A stretch of 64,000 nt of DNA from positions 56,715,712 through 56,779,711 of the forward strand of contig CM070576.1 in NCBI GenBank assembly GCA_036346355.1. The letters are read 5' to 3'. This document shows, in pieces, positions 11,344-21,290 of this stretch (position 1 is its first letter; each line of letters opens with the position of its first letter). A model generated the notes under the pieces. It did not search any database and was not told where the DNA came from. It saw only the letters and a program-made list of their open reading frames with translations. The DNA comes from Rhipidocladum racemiflorum. Lineage: Eukaryota; Streptophyta; Magnoliopsida; Poales; Poaceae. The translations under genes and the position numbers were made by a program.

Positions 11344-12640
11344 GCAAGACTTCAACATTCTGCCTTATGTTTGAACATCTATACCAATTTATATAGATAC
11401 TAGTTAACTATTCCAGTTTTATCACAATAGTATGTATTCACATGGCTTTCCCGTAAAAAAAAAGTATTCACATGGCCAGTGTTAGTGGCTCATCATCCCT
11501 ACGGAAAGTAGAGGCACAGAGAGTATTGTTTCTTGTCCAATAGGCAATGAAAAAAATAACAAAGGAATCAGTCGCTTTATCAAATCAGGCTTGTAAAATT
11601 GAAATGCTGGTTAAGTTCTCTTACTGTTTTCACTTCTCATATTCTTTTCAGAAAAGGATATTTATACTTGTCAACAAGTATGTGATATTCTGTGAGGCTA
11701 TGTTGGTTGGTGGTCTTTCCTACCTGAATCATATGTTGTCTGGTCTGTCCCGATAAAACAGTTCACTTGAGAAAGTTATACTGTTGTTTGGTGTGTTTCT
11801 GACAAAATAATTCACTTGAGTAGATAGTCAGCTGTCTTCCAGCCAAATAATTTTCTAAGAATTGCATCAGTCATGTACAACTCTAAGAAGAGTAAGATTT
11901 CTTCTCTCTTTTTCATTCCAAAAAAGGGTGAAGGAAGATAGATCAAACCAAATTGAGACTTCAAATCAGATTGGAGAGGTAGGGACTAGGGAGGGAGGCG
12001 AGGAGGCTGGCGTAGTAGGAGGCTTCGGGGCGGGGTCGCGGGGATCGCGTCGTTGCGAGGGCGGGGGAGGGCTGAAAGGGAGGAGGGGGGCTGCTTGGCT
12101 GCTCTCGGTTTGTGCGCGAGGCGGAGGCGGGCTGCGGAGCGCATGCGTGCACGGCCGCCGCCGCCGCCGCCGCATGTGTTACGACTTATGAGAAGGTTTT
12201 GTTGGGCTCTGCCTGGCGGGGGATCTGACAGGCGAGTGGTAATGCGAACGAGGAGTTGCCGTGCCGTCGTGGTGTGTTTGGCAGGAGAGGAGCCTGGTGT
12301 GTGCGGGGCGCGGCTGCGAGATCGGCGGGCGGTGTGCACGACGCGGCAACAGGGCACGGCGGGCAAGGGCGTCGTGGACCGGTGGTGCGCGCGGTTATCT
12401 CACATGGTCACATGGAAGTGTATAGGTATCATCTGAATGTTGTTTGTTTTAGTTAATATTTAAATTTTGGACCGTTGGATACCTCACTCGGATGTCATCG
12501 GACCGTTAGATCAAATTATAGGATTAGATGTAATCGATACTCCCGAATCTCAACAATGATCCGATGGTCTTAGATTTGGATGATTTCAGCAATAAAAACA
12601 TCCGGATGAAGTTTATCAAATCCCATCTCAGATTCGGCGG
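11344..12640. other. Spacer with GC-rich island, no recognised gene
   Basis: AT-rich to about 11930, then a GC-rich island at 11930-12420 with a (GCC)n run near 12150. Several overlapping open frames exist there on both strands, but none resembles a known protein and their composition is low-complexity. It could be a decayed first exon. Confidence 0.4.
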
Positions 12641-13320
12641 GGTGACTGCTGGTGTAGGCCCGGAGAATTCATCCCCTTCGTCAGACGTGGCAAGACCCAC
12701 GCCTTCCCCCGGTCCATACAGGCTCGAGGCGTGATGAGCAGGAAAAATAACACAGGATAAGAAACCAGCGGGGGAAATAAGGAAGGGAGCGGAGCAAAGT
12801 CACGAGGGGAGCCGCGGAGATAGACACCCTCGCAACCCATGTGGGCGGGGCCGACAATATAATTGACCGAGCCTGGGATCAGATTGATACGGAACCAATG
12901 GACATCAGAAATTTCATTTGGGCCCCCGAAAAGAGCGTAGGATAAATGGGCATAGACGTAAAGAAACAAATAAATACTCCACGTAATAGACACCTGGCTC
13001 CTGGGAAGGGACAGGTGGAGGGCAATGCAAGTAACGCTGCTGGAAAAAGACCTGTAACTCCCCGTCAGCGCCAGTCGAAGAAATGCCAACCAATGCATGC
13101 ATCTGGAAGCGGTTTTCTCCACCTCCTCACTATAAAAGGAGAAGAAGATCGTCCATGAAGGGGATCCTTTCTCTCGGATCTTGAGGGGCCACTCTTCTGG
13201 GAGATTGAGCGCAAGAGCCGAGAACTGGACTTTGTCCGCGTGGTTCAACCCTGCGACAACTGCAGCGTGCGGCGGCCGCTCGAGCTGGTGGATTTGCCCC
13301 ATGCCGATGGCCATAAGGTC
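12640..13320 (+). mobile_element. LTR-like fragment
   Basis: A GC-rich block with a CACTATAAAAGGAGAAGAAG promoter-like box at about 13128 and a leader-like stretch after it, as in LTRs. Both boundaries are uncertain. No PBS, PPT or target duplication was found. Confidence 0.35.
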
Positions 13321-13884
13321 ATATTCACTGTAAAACGTTTGGATATACGCTCAAAGAAAGAAAAATAATACCATATCATGAAGCGTCTATTTAAGAGTTA
13401 ACCTCTAAGGCAAACATTATTTTTTTATGTTTATATACACATAAACATATACTAAACATGAATGCTTAATGAAACATTGATGCTTTAAAATAAGCACGTT
13501 GATTTATTCTATGTGGCAAAAAAAAAACATTTTTCATTGTTAAGTACTTCCTTAAACGTCTTCTTTGTACATCGCCTAAATGGCTCAACTCACGGCGTGT
13601 TTCCTTTGGCCGAGGGCAGGTCATAACTGAACCTAGGCAGTGGCACGGTTGCACCCGGAGCCCGAAAAAAAGCACCTGGTGGGTGCTTCTGTGGCTTTTG
13701 TCGTACATCTCCCCTGATCTCCTCACGCTTGTCAATCGCTCAGCCTCTGCTGTAACAAAATGGTACGGTGGTACCTGCTTGCACCAGCTCTGGAGTTTGG
13801 CTGTAATGTTGAGCAGGATGGTCTGTGCAACTGCGGTGATAAACGTACATGTTTGCTAATTCTCTGTTACATGGAATTTTCTTA

Positions 13885-14215
13885 TCTTCTAGTCATCTAA
13901 AATTTAATAAGATTGAATCTAAAATTGTAATGCTAACTAATGTGCAATTTTAGTACCATTCTGTAATTTTTAGTTCTATTTATTTTTATATTTGTAGAGT
14001 TCACATAGGTTTATTTTTTTCTAGGCTAGAATTTTTTGTTCTTGTATTTGTAAGGGTTCATCTAGGTTTACTTTATTTTTATTTTTTTATTTGTGTTTTT
14101 GTATTTTGTAGAGGTGAGGGGTGGGTAAAACATAATAGCCGTCGGATATAGATCCTATAGCTCAAAAAAGTGATTGAGATGAAAAAAAAATCAGGCAACT
14201 TATCCATAGACAACT
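13885..14215 (+). repeat. Dispersed repeat family, copy 1
   Basis: Shares about 300 bases with 55690-55985 in the same orientation: ATCTAAAATT, a block of CTAGGTTTACTTTATTTTT repeats, TTTTGTAGAGGTGAGGGGTG and a CAGGCAACT end. No inverted ends seen. Class unknown. Confidence 0.7.
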
Positions 14216-14529
14216 CTAAAACGATAATGCCATTGGGACTGGTCATAAAGAGCTTGTGTAAGTGATGGCTGGTGAGAGAAATCGCTAGAATGTATTAGAC
14301 TGGCGTTTAAATGAATAAATTATATCATGTACCGGATTGTAGGATCAGCAATGTGCAGAAGCGACCTAGCTAATTGCATGAACATCTCGTCGGTCTCACA
14401 TATACAAATTCTGAAACCTCTTAAAAGGAAATAATAAAAAAAAAAAGAGAAAAAGAAATAGCTTATTCGTGTCATGACAAAACTGTCCCGACTGCTTCTG
14501 ATGAAGAAACCATTAAAAATGGGATTCTG

Positions 14530-17500
14530 TCAGATTGGAATGAAGTATTTGCTCTCCATATACGACGCCTCCTCCTTGTCCTCCCACTGCAGTTTCTCCC
14601 ACCAATCAAAGGAACCACATATTTGCTTTAGTTTCCCACAATTGTATGTGTTGCTCAGTGGGATGCTTCTCAAATCTGCGCAATCCTCCACCCGAAGGGT
14701 TTCAAGGCAGGGGAAATCTCTTGGTTTACAAATACATTTCAGCTTCTTAACATCAGTCAGTACGATCGATCTCAACTTTGGGAAGTCAGTGTGCCTTGTT
14801 TCTTTGGTTGCTTCGCCCTTGCACATGCTTTGATAATCATTATTCCACTCATCCCATGAATTTACCACCATAACGTGATCTTCTTGTTTTTTAGAAGGAT
14901 CATCCTGCACTTTCATTTTTTGTGCCCCGTACTGCTCGTCACTGTTAGCTTCTTCGTCTTCAACAACTTTCAGCATCTCATCACAGTGGGATATGACAAG
15001 CCTCTCGAGCAGTTCAAGTCTTCCGACCCATGTGATGTTCAACAACTTGGGGCATTGTGAAATGATCAATTTGCGAATTTACCGAAAATTATGGGGCATT
15101 GGTGCAACAAGGACACTTTCCAACGAGGGAAGAACTGAGAGGGTCAGGAACTGCAAGTGTGAAGTGGTCAGCTCAGCATCAGCAACCAGTGTATTCAGGT
15201 CATAGCATGATTCAACATACAGCTCTTCAAGGTGCTCCATATGGTTGAGGTCAGAGATTTTGATTGACTGCATCTCCGCACAGTACTTCAGGTTCAAGCG
15301 ATGTGTTGACTTTGCCAAAGGATGCGTCTTGTTCAATTTCTTTAGCACATCCTCTGCATAAATAGTGATTCCGAGGAAGACTAGTGCCCTCAGGGACTCC
15401 AGATTCAGGTTGTCGACATCACGAATCCCATAGTGGCTGCGGAAGAGATTGAGCACTTTCAGCTTGAGTAACTTTGAGCAGTTGTTCAGGGTATCTTCAA
15501 GCGCAATAGTCACACTGAGATCCAGATGCCTCAACTCTTTCAGTAACCACAGACGCTCAGGTAGTCTCATAATGTGTGTGTGAGACAAGTTCAGATGCTG
15601 TAATGCTACCAATGTCTCGCATTCTGGAAGTGATGTTATTGCAGTGTGAGAAAGATCTAGAACTTTCAGGGATGACATGGATTTGAAAAATCCCCAGCCC
15701 AGCATGTTCAAGTTTGGGTTATTCTGGATCAACAATGTGGTGACGTTTTTGCATTTTGGTGAGAAAGAAATATCTGCGATGTTATTTGACATGATGGAGA
15801 TCCTTGTAGCTTCTTTCCACTCTCCAGCTGATGGAGCACTACCCAAGGCCATCCCTGCTTGAACGAGGAACTTTTTATCTGCCTTGTTAACCAACCAAAG
15901 CCCCAGATGCCTGATTACGTGGTGCATTTTCACCTTTGATGACATAGAGCTGCTGGTCTGCAACAAGCACGCTGAAATAAGACTGCGGATTATCTGATAA
16001 CCCTTCTCACAATCACTGAGTAGCAAACCTTCAGCACACCAATATTCTACAAGTTGATTTTTACTAATAGACCCATACTCTGGGAAAAGAGTGCAGTACA
16101 GAAAGCACTGTTGTTGAGTGGGTGTGAGCCTGTCAAAGCTGTATTTCAGCTGAGCAAACATTTCGTCCACACCATCCATATTGTCCATATTGGCATCAAT
16201 TGCATCCGCGGCTGAAATCCATTCTCTTGGCTCTTCCAAGCCCGCCACAGCGGTCCCAATGACATTGAGTGCAAGAGGCAGACCTCCACAATTTTTGGCT
16301 ATTGCCATGGCCCGCTCCCTAACAACACTGTGGGAACTGGGTGATTCAATCAAGTAGAACCACAAATCTTTTCCTGGACAGCGCCTTTACCAAGAATTTG
16401 GCCCGTTTGTCAACTGTCTCTGCTTCATTCCATGGCAAGTTGAGCCTTTCGGAGATAGTCTGCTGTATCTCCACTGTGTTCAGTGTCTCCGAATTGGATA
16501 CTTCAATGAAGATAACAACCTGGCACGACCAAGTTAAGGAAAAAACATGAATTGCAGCCCAAAGGTAATTTTAAAATATTAATGAAAGTGTAACACACAA
16601 AATTCGGTGAAATTTCGGATCCCCCCCCCCCCCGAGTTTCATAATCCCGGCGAAATTAAAAAACCCTAAATTTTTTTTAAAATGCTACAGTACCTATAAT
16701 CTCGCCGAGATCTCGGTAAAATTGACCGAGATTTGAATAAAAATTGACCGAGTTTGACCAGATTTGTCCGGATTGGATTCTTCGCGTCGTTTCCCATCTG
16801 AGACAGTCGGTAAATCATAATTCCCGCAAAATTGAAAAAACCCTAAAAAATTCAAAGTGTGACGGTGCGTAAAATCTCACCGAGATCTCGGCTTTTGGAC
16901 CGAAATTTCGTTTATATGAACCGAAATCTTGGAAATTTTGTTTCAAAAATTACCGGATTCAAATTTTGCTTTTTGATTTTCGTTCGGATTTCGTCCGAAA
17001 TACCGAGATTTCGCCGAAATTTTGTCTTTCGGAGGGTGCCGAGATGAGATCCGAAAACGAAAATTCAAACCCTGCCTGTGAGAGAGACTAAATTTCGTTT
17101 TGCCTGTACAACAACAGCAGCATTTTCCTACCATTACTGAAACAAAAACTTTTGCAGGGTATAGCTGTTCTACATAACATTTCTGAATATATACCAGATG
17201 TAAGCATGGTCATTGAAACAGCCCTATGTATGCATTCTAAAATAGCAACACAAATGTACAGATACATATGTATCCTGAGGCATAAATTGCGGTCTTTGAG
17301 AAAGCAGCATACCTGATAATCACAGGCCTTCTTTTCAAGATCATTGTTGAAGACGTGGAGCAGAGTCGTCTTACCAATGCCTCCTTGCCCCCACACACCA
17401 ATTATGTTCGAGTTACCTTTCTCAGACAGATCATGGAGCTGACTCACCATGGCCTCCAATCCAAACGTCTTGATTTGAGGTAAGCGCTCAACAATCTCTG

Positions 17501-17942
17501 GTAGGGGCTTGAATCCAAATTTCTTGAACCGCGTCCCTTCCTCGATCAGTTTATTCACCTCTTCCAGCGCCTCGACAGCATGCTTGCCGATCGATGTCCG
17601 CCGAGGAGCACGCACGGTGCACTGGCAGAGGCAAGAGTGCTCCATCAACAGGCTATAGTCCTCATCGATGGCGTCCAACTGCAGCTCATCGACGCGCCTC
17701 AGCCAGACCTGCACCTGGGGGTCACAGACGTTCAGCTTGTCTATCTCCGCGGAGACTCGCGCTCTAACCGTCGTCTCGACGGCCCGCAGGCTGTCCCTGG
17801 CCTTGTCGAGGTTAGCCCAGTTGGATTTGAGGCGAAGGAACGAGTTAACCTCTCGCGCCGCCGCGTCGAGAATGCCCGCGCCGTCCAGGCAGTGGCACAG
17901 CGGCTGCAGGCACGAACCCGCCGCTCTGATCGCGTCAGCCAT
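14530..17942 (-). pseudogene. CC-NBS-LRR resistance gene 1, kinase-2 region deleted
   Basis: RPS2/RPS5-like intracellular immune receptor, paralogous to 21291-25434. Exon A is 17313-17942 (210 codons, MADAIRAAG). It has a coiled coil with the VQVWLRRVDE motif and ends just after the P-loop GVWGQGGIGKTT. Exon B starts at 16519 with VVIFIEVSNSETLN. After 57 codons the frame hits TGA at 16346-16348, right after FVVLLD. Relative to the paralogue, about 69 residues are missing: the rest of kinase-2, RNBS-B and RNBS-C. The following sequence resumes in another frame with GLPLAL, CLFYCTLFPEYGS-type RNBS-D, an MHH in place of MHD, and leucine-rich repeats. A second lesion, TAA at 15079-15081, interrupts the LRR. 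The coding frame resumes without shift and ends with YFIPI at 14530. An upstream ATG at 18077 is in frame, but MADAIR fits the family start. Without P-loop/kinase-2 integrity a working receptor is unlikely. Confidence 0.85.
16590..17075. repeat. CCGAGATCTCGG-rich repeat in NLR1 intron
   Basis: Two imperfect tandem blocks sharing AATCWCGCCGAGATCTCGG and GGCGAAATTAAAAAACCCTA, plus a 14-base C run at about 16621. This is a dispersed grass repeat type inserted in the intron between exons A and B. Boundaries approximate. Confidence 0.5.
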
Positions 17943-18093
17943 CGGGCACAATAATGAGCTTGCGGATGCCGCAGGCAAAGATGGAAGCTGCAGACGTAGG
18001 AGTTCTTGAAGCTTACAAAGAGCAACGCAATGCCACGCGGTCCCGCAGTCAAACCGGGCGGCACGGCGAGGATGCACGGGTGAAAGCGCCGCG

Positions 18094-19096
18094 TGTTGGA
18101 ACTAGCCCAAGATCACGAACACACGCACACGAATACGAATAACTCAGAAACTTCTCTTCTATTATATTCTTGTGTTATTTTTAAACTCATGGGTTACATG
18201 CCCTTATATAGTCGACGGATCACCTAACTAACTTGGTAACTAAGACAAATTCTAAACATAAAAAGCCTAACTAAGGAAACAAACCTATTGATTGATCTGA
18301 TTGCCTATTGTATCATGATTTCTTGCCTTTCATGACACGGTAAATCAACAATTTTTGGTAAGTCTTGATTATTTCCAACAATCTCCTCCTAATCAAGACT
18401 TGTCGATTTTTGCTCGACACTAGATGGAGAACGCATCTCCTCAACACCCTATACTTAACTTACTTAATTCAAGACGGCGAACACATCTATTCTACGTCTT
18501 GGACGCATCTTCAATGGACATGAGTTTGGACGGCGAACACACCTCTTCAACGCCCCGGACTCAACTCTGACGGACATGAGTTTTGGACGGCGAACGCATC
18601 TCTTCAACGCCCCGACTCAACTTTTACAGACTCGACTTTGGACGGCGAACACATCTTCTCAACGTCCCAGAGTCAACATCATGTTGCAAGCGGACTCAAC
18701 TTCGACTTGCCCTTCACACACATATGATCACCATTGCCATCTTGTCACATCGGTTATCGACGACGCTCGTCAATAGCGCATATCAGGGAGACACATCTCC
18801 TCCACCCTTTCGCCGCCACATCTTCTTGTCGCCTCTTCCCGCTTGTGATGCAACTTTGATGACACGAAGACTCGGATTGGCCGTTCGGTTGGCCGCCTGC
18901 TTCTTTGGGTGCTGCCCCTCGAGAGTCTCCTCCTCCCGAGGAGCAACGGGTTAATCTAAAATCTTAAGCTCTGATACCAATTGTTGGATCGTAAGGGCCT
19001 TCTCAACCCCAAAAGCTAGCTTAAGAGGTGAGGGACTCTCCCACTTATAAGTTTGGTTATTTGCTCTTCCACAACCAATGTGGGACTATTCTAACA
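18094..19096 (-). mobile_element. Small LTR element with unlike terminal sequences, target duplication CCGCG
   Basis: CCGCG stands directly before 18094 and directly after 19096. The left terminus (18094-18380, 287 bp) runs TGTTGGAA to TTCCAACA. It is followed by ATCTCCTCCT, which on the minus strand is the polypurine tract AGGAGGAGAT. The right terminus (18982-19096, 115 bp) runs TGTTGGATCG to TTCTAACA. It is preceded by AAGCTCTGATACCA, the reverse of the PBS TGGTATCAGAGCTT. The element therefore reads on the minus strand. The two termini show no similarity beyond their tips. The interior (18391-18965) holds degenerate tandem units with GGACGGCGAACACATCT and CTTCAACGCCCC. No coding domain. 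Confidence 0.7.
18430..18690. repeat. Degenerate tandem repeat, about 55-60 bp unit
   Basis: GACGGCGAACACATCT recurs about four times with CAACGCCCC and GGACTCAACTTT between. It lies inside the small LTR element. Confidence 0.7.
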
Positions 19097-20160
19097 CCGC
19101 GATAGCGATCGGCACGTCAGGAGAAAATATCCACGCGCAACTGGGTATCGGGGCTACGAAAAGTCCATCATCTCGGGAGGAAAACTTGGTGATGAGAAGG
19201 ACAAAGCACTATCAGCCGAAGTCGAGTGCGCCGTGCGGGAAGCAGACTTCCCCCCGCGACCCGGTTTCCTCCTCATTTCTCCAGAAGAGCACCCCCACGC
19301 GAAGCAACGGTTGCGTCCATGGTGGAACCGATCTGGAAGAGGCAATTCGTCAGACACCTTTGAGCGCGGCGCCATCGATCGCTCCTGCTCCCGCACGACG
19401 AACGGGTGCGTGCGCGCCGAAGGAGCCCGTTGGCTTCTCAACCCGCAGTGTTCTGGCACGCGCCGGTACTACATGTGATTTTTAGCGGGCGGCGAGGCTG
19501 TTTTGACGTGGAATCTAGTGATTAGGACGTCGGATTTCAACACCACCGATTTTCTAGCCCTCTGACAAATTTATTTTTTAAATCTGACGTCCTTCCGAAT
19601 GCAGTTATCAAAAGAGAGGTGCTTCTATGTTTTTCTTTTAAAAAAATTCATAAATATTAAAGCATGAATAAATAATAGATAGTGATTACTTACCTATTCG
19701 TTTACTTTAAGATTTGTACAACTTATATTAGAAGGAAAACATAAAAACACTGCTCAAAAAGAGACTCTTTTGACCGCAAAAACGCAGCATGTGTCACCTG
19801 TCGCGCTAGAGTTACCGTAGATTCCAAATGCAATTATAAAAATAAACTCCTTTTTAACCACAAAAACACAACTAGTATCATGTGTCGTGTTGGGGCTACG
19901 GTAAGTTCCTACCAAGGTACCATTTCTCCGTAAGAATTGTCATTAATTATTCACTTTAGTTATTTTATTAATTAATCACTTAATTAAATAACTTTTGTCT
20001 AATTAAATGGGTAGAAGCTCGGTAGGTTCCTCCTGTGTACCTCCTAATATATTACGGAGCGAGACAGATAACACGTATCACTTATTGGTGTTTTCACAAT
20101 CTAATAAAGAATTGTTTTTATAATTACATTCATAAGATAACTTAATCAATGTCTTAAAAA
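19097..20160. other. Spacer with GC-rich block and repeat fragments
   Basis: 19100-19490 is GC-rich with open frames of no recognised family. 19608-19770 matches a repeat at about 48276-48413 (AAAGCATGAATAAATAATAGATAG-like core, ends near GTGCTTCTATG), probably a MITE. 19920-20050 has an AATTAATCACTTAATTAA core with an AGCTCGGTAGG motif. Confidence 0.45.
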
Positions 20161-20587
20161 AAAGTGATGGCTTCTCGGATTTGCGCTGCGCCGAGCGGTT
20201 GGAGTTGGAGAGGTGGGACCGTGGGGGATGGCAAGTCAACGTCGCGGTTCGGCAAGACCGCAACTAGTCGCCCCCGCACGGCCGCACCAGTATTTGTTGC
20301 CAACCTGGGCCTTCGGCTGCCGACGCGGGACGCCAGGATTCAGCCCAAAATTTTCCTCTTGAGGAGGTCCTTGCCCTTCCTTGCCTTCTTCCAGACCGGA
20401 GGCGGAGAGGAGCGAGCAATGCGAAACACCCACGATCCGCACTGCAGGCTACCTGTTCGGCAAATTGCTGCTCCCAGTGCAAACCCAAGCGATGACCGGC
20501 TGGAGGAGTGACCGTGGAGGCGTGGATTGTGGTTTCTGCAACGTTCTTGGGGAGGATTCCTAGAAGACAACTGATCTCCATCATGTC

Positions 20588-20632
20588 TGCAAGATGTTCG
20601 ACGAAATGCCTGAGCGATGCCTCGTGTTCTGA
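20588..20632 (+). pseudogene. Relict PPR motif
   Basis: Reads CKMFDEMPERCLVF then stop, closely like the PPR consensus KVFDEMPERDLVSW. The next bases read MAGYHALYAG in another frame, like the WNAMIAGYA continuation. The flanking stretch 20160-20580 is GC-rich and open in short pieces but not recognisable. Probably the remains of an intronless PPR gene. Confidence 0.45.
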
Positions 20633-21290
20633 ATGGCAGGATATCATGCGTTGTATGCAGGACTCTGTCTTGAATGGCAGTGTTACTATGTATACGACAA
20701 TGGTCTCCCTCAAGGTAGGATTTCAATCTATGCTTTGAGCCTTCGACTTCGTGTTCAAAAGAACAGGGTGGAAACTGATATTTCATTGCTATTCTAGGAG
20801 GTGGTTATGTGGCAAACTAAGGAAATGCAGCTGCGCAGTTGTACCCCTCTTGCAGGTTGCAGATGTAACTATTGAAGGACAATCAATCAGGTATGAGCCA
20901 CCGTACTAGTTGAACTTTTACGGTATAGTTAATGAGCTCAATTGAAATAGGAAGAAAACCTACATGAATATGAGAGAACAATACTTGGACATTTGATCAA
21001 ATGTACATCATATACAATTCGTATGTACAGCAAGCTAATACAATGTATGTACAGTTTGCCCTAAAAAAATGCATGCACAGTCTGTATGTACAACATTTAT
21101 AGTTTGTACATTTTCTAAGTTTCTATGTACAGAACACAAATAGGCTTATACAAAAGCCACTTATTTATGAATATGAACATATAATCTAATAAATAAATTC
21201 ACAGATTGGTATTTACATCATAAACAGAAGATATTAGTAATGAATACCGTCCCATAATGTTGTTTAAATAGTTTCATGCGTGTGCTAGCC

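Noticed and set aside
11986..12436. Large overlapping frames near 12 kb as a possible gene
   Set aside because: Arg/Gly-rich frames on both strands with a (GCC)n run and no splice or family support.
17943..18077. Upstream in-frame ATG for NLR1
   Set aside because: Family members start with MADxxx, which matches the ATG at 17942.
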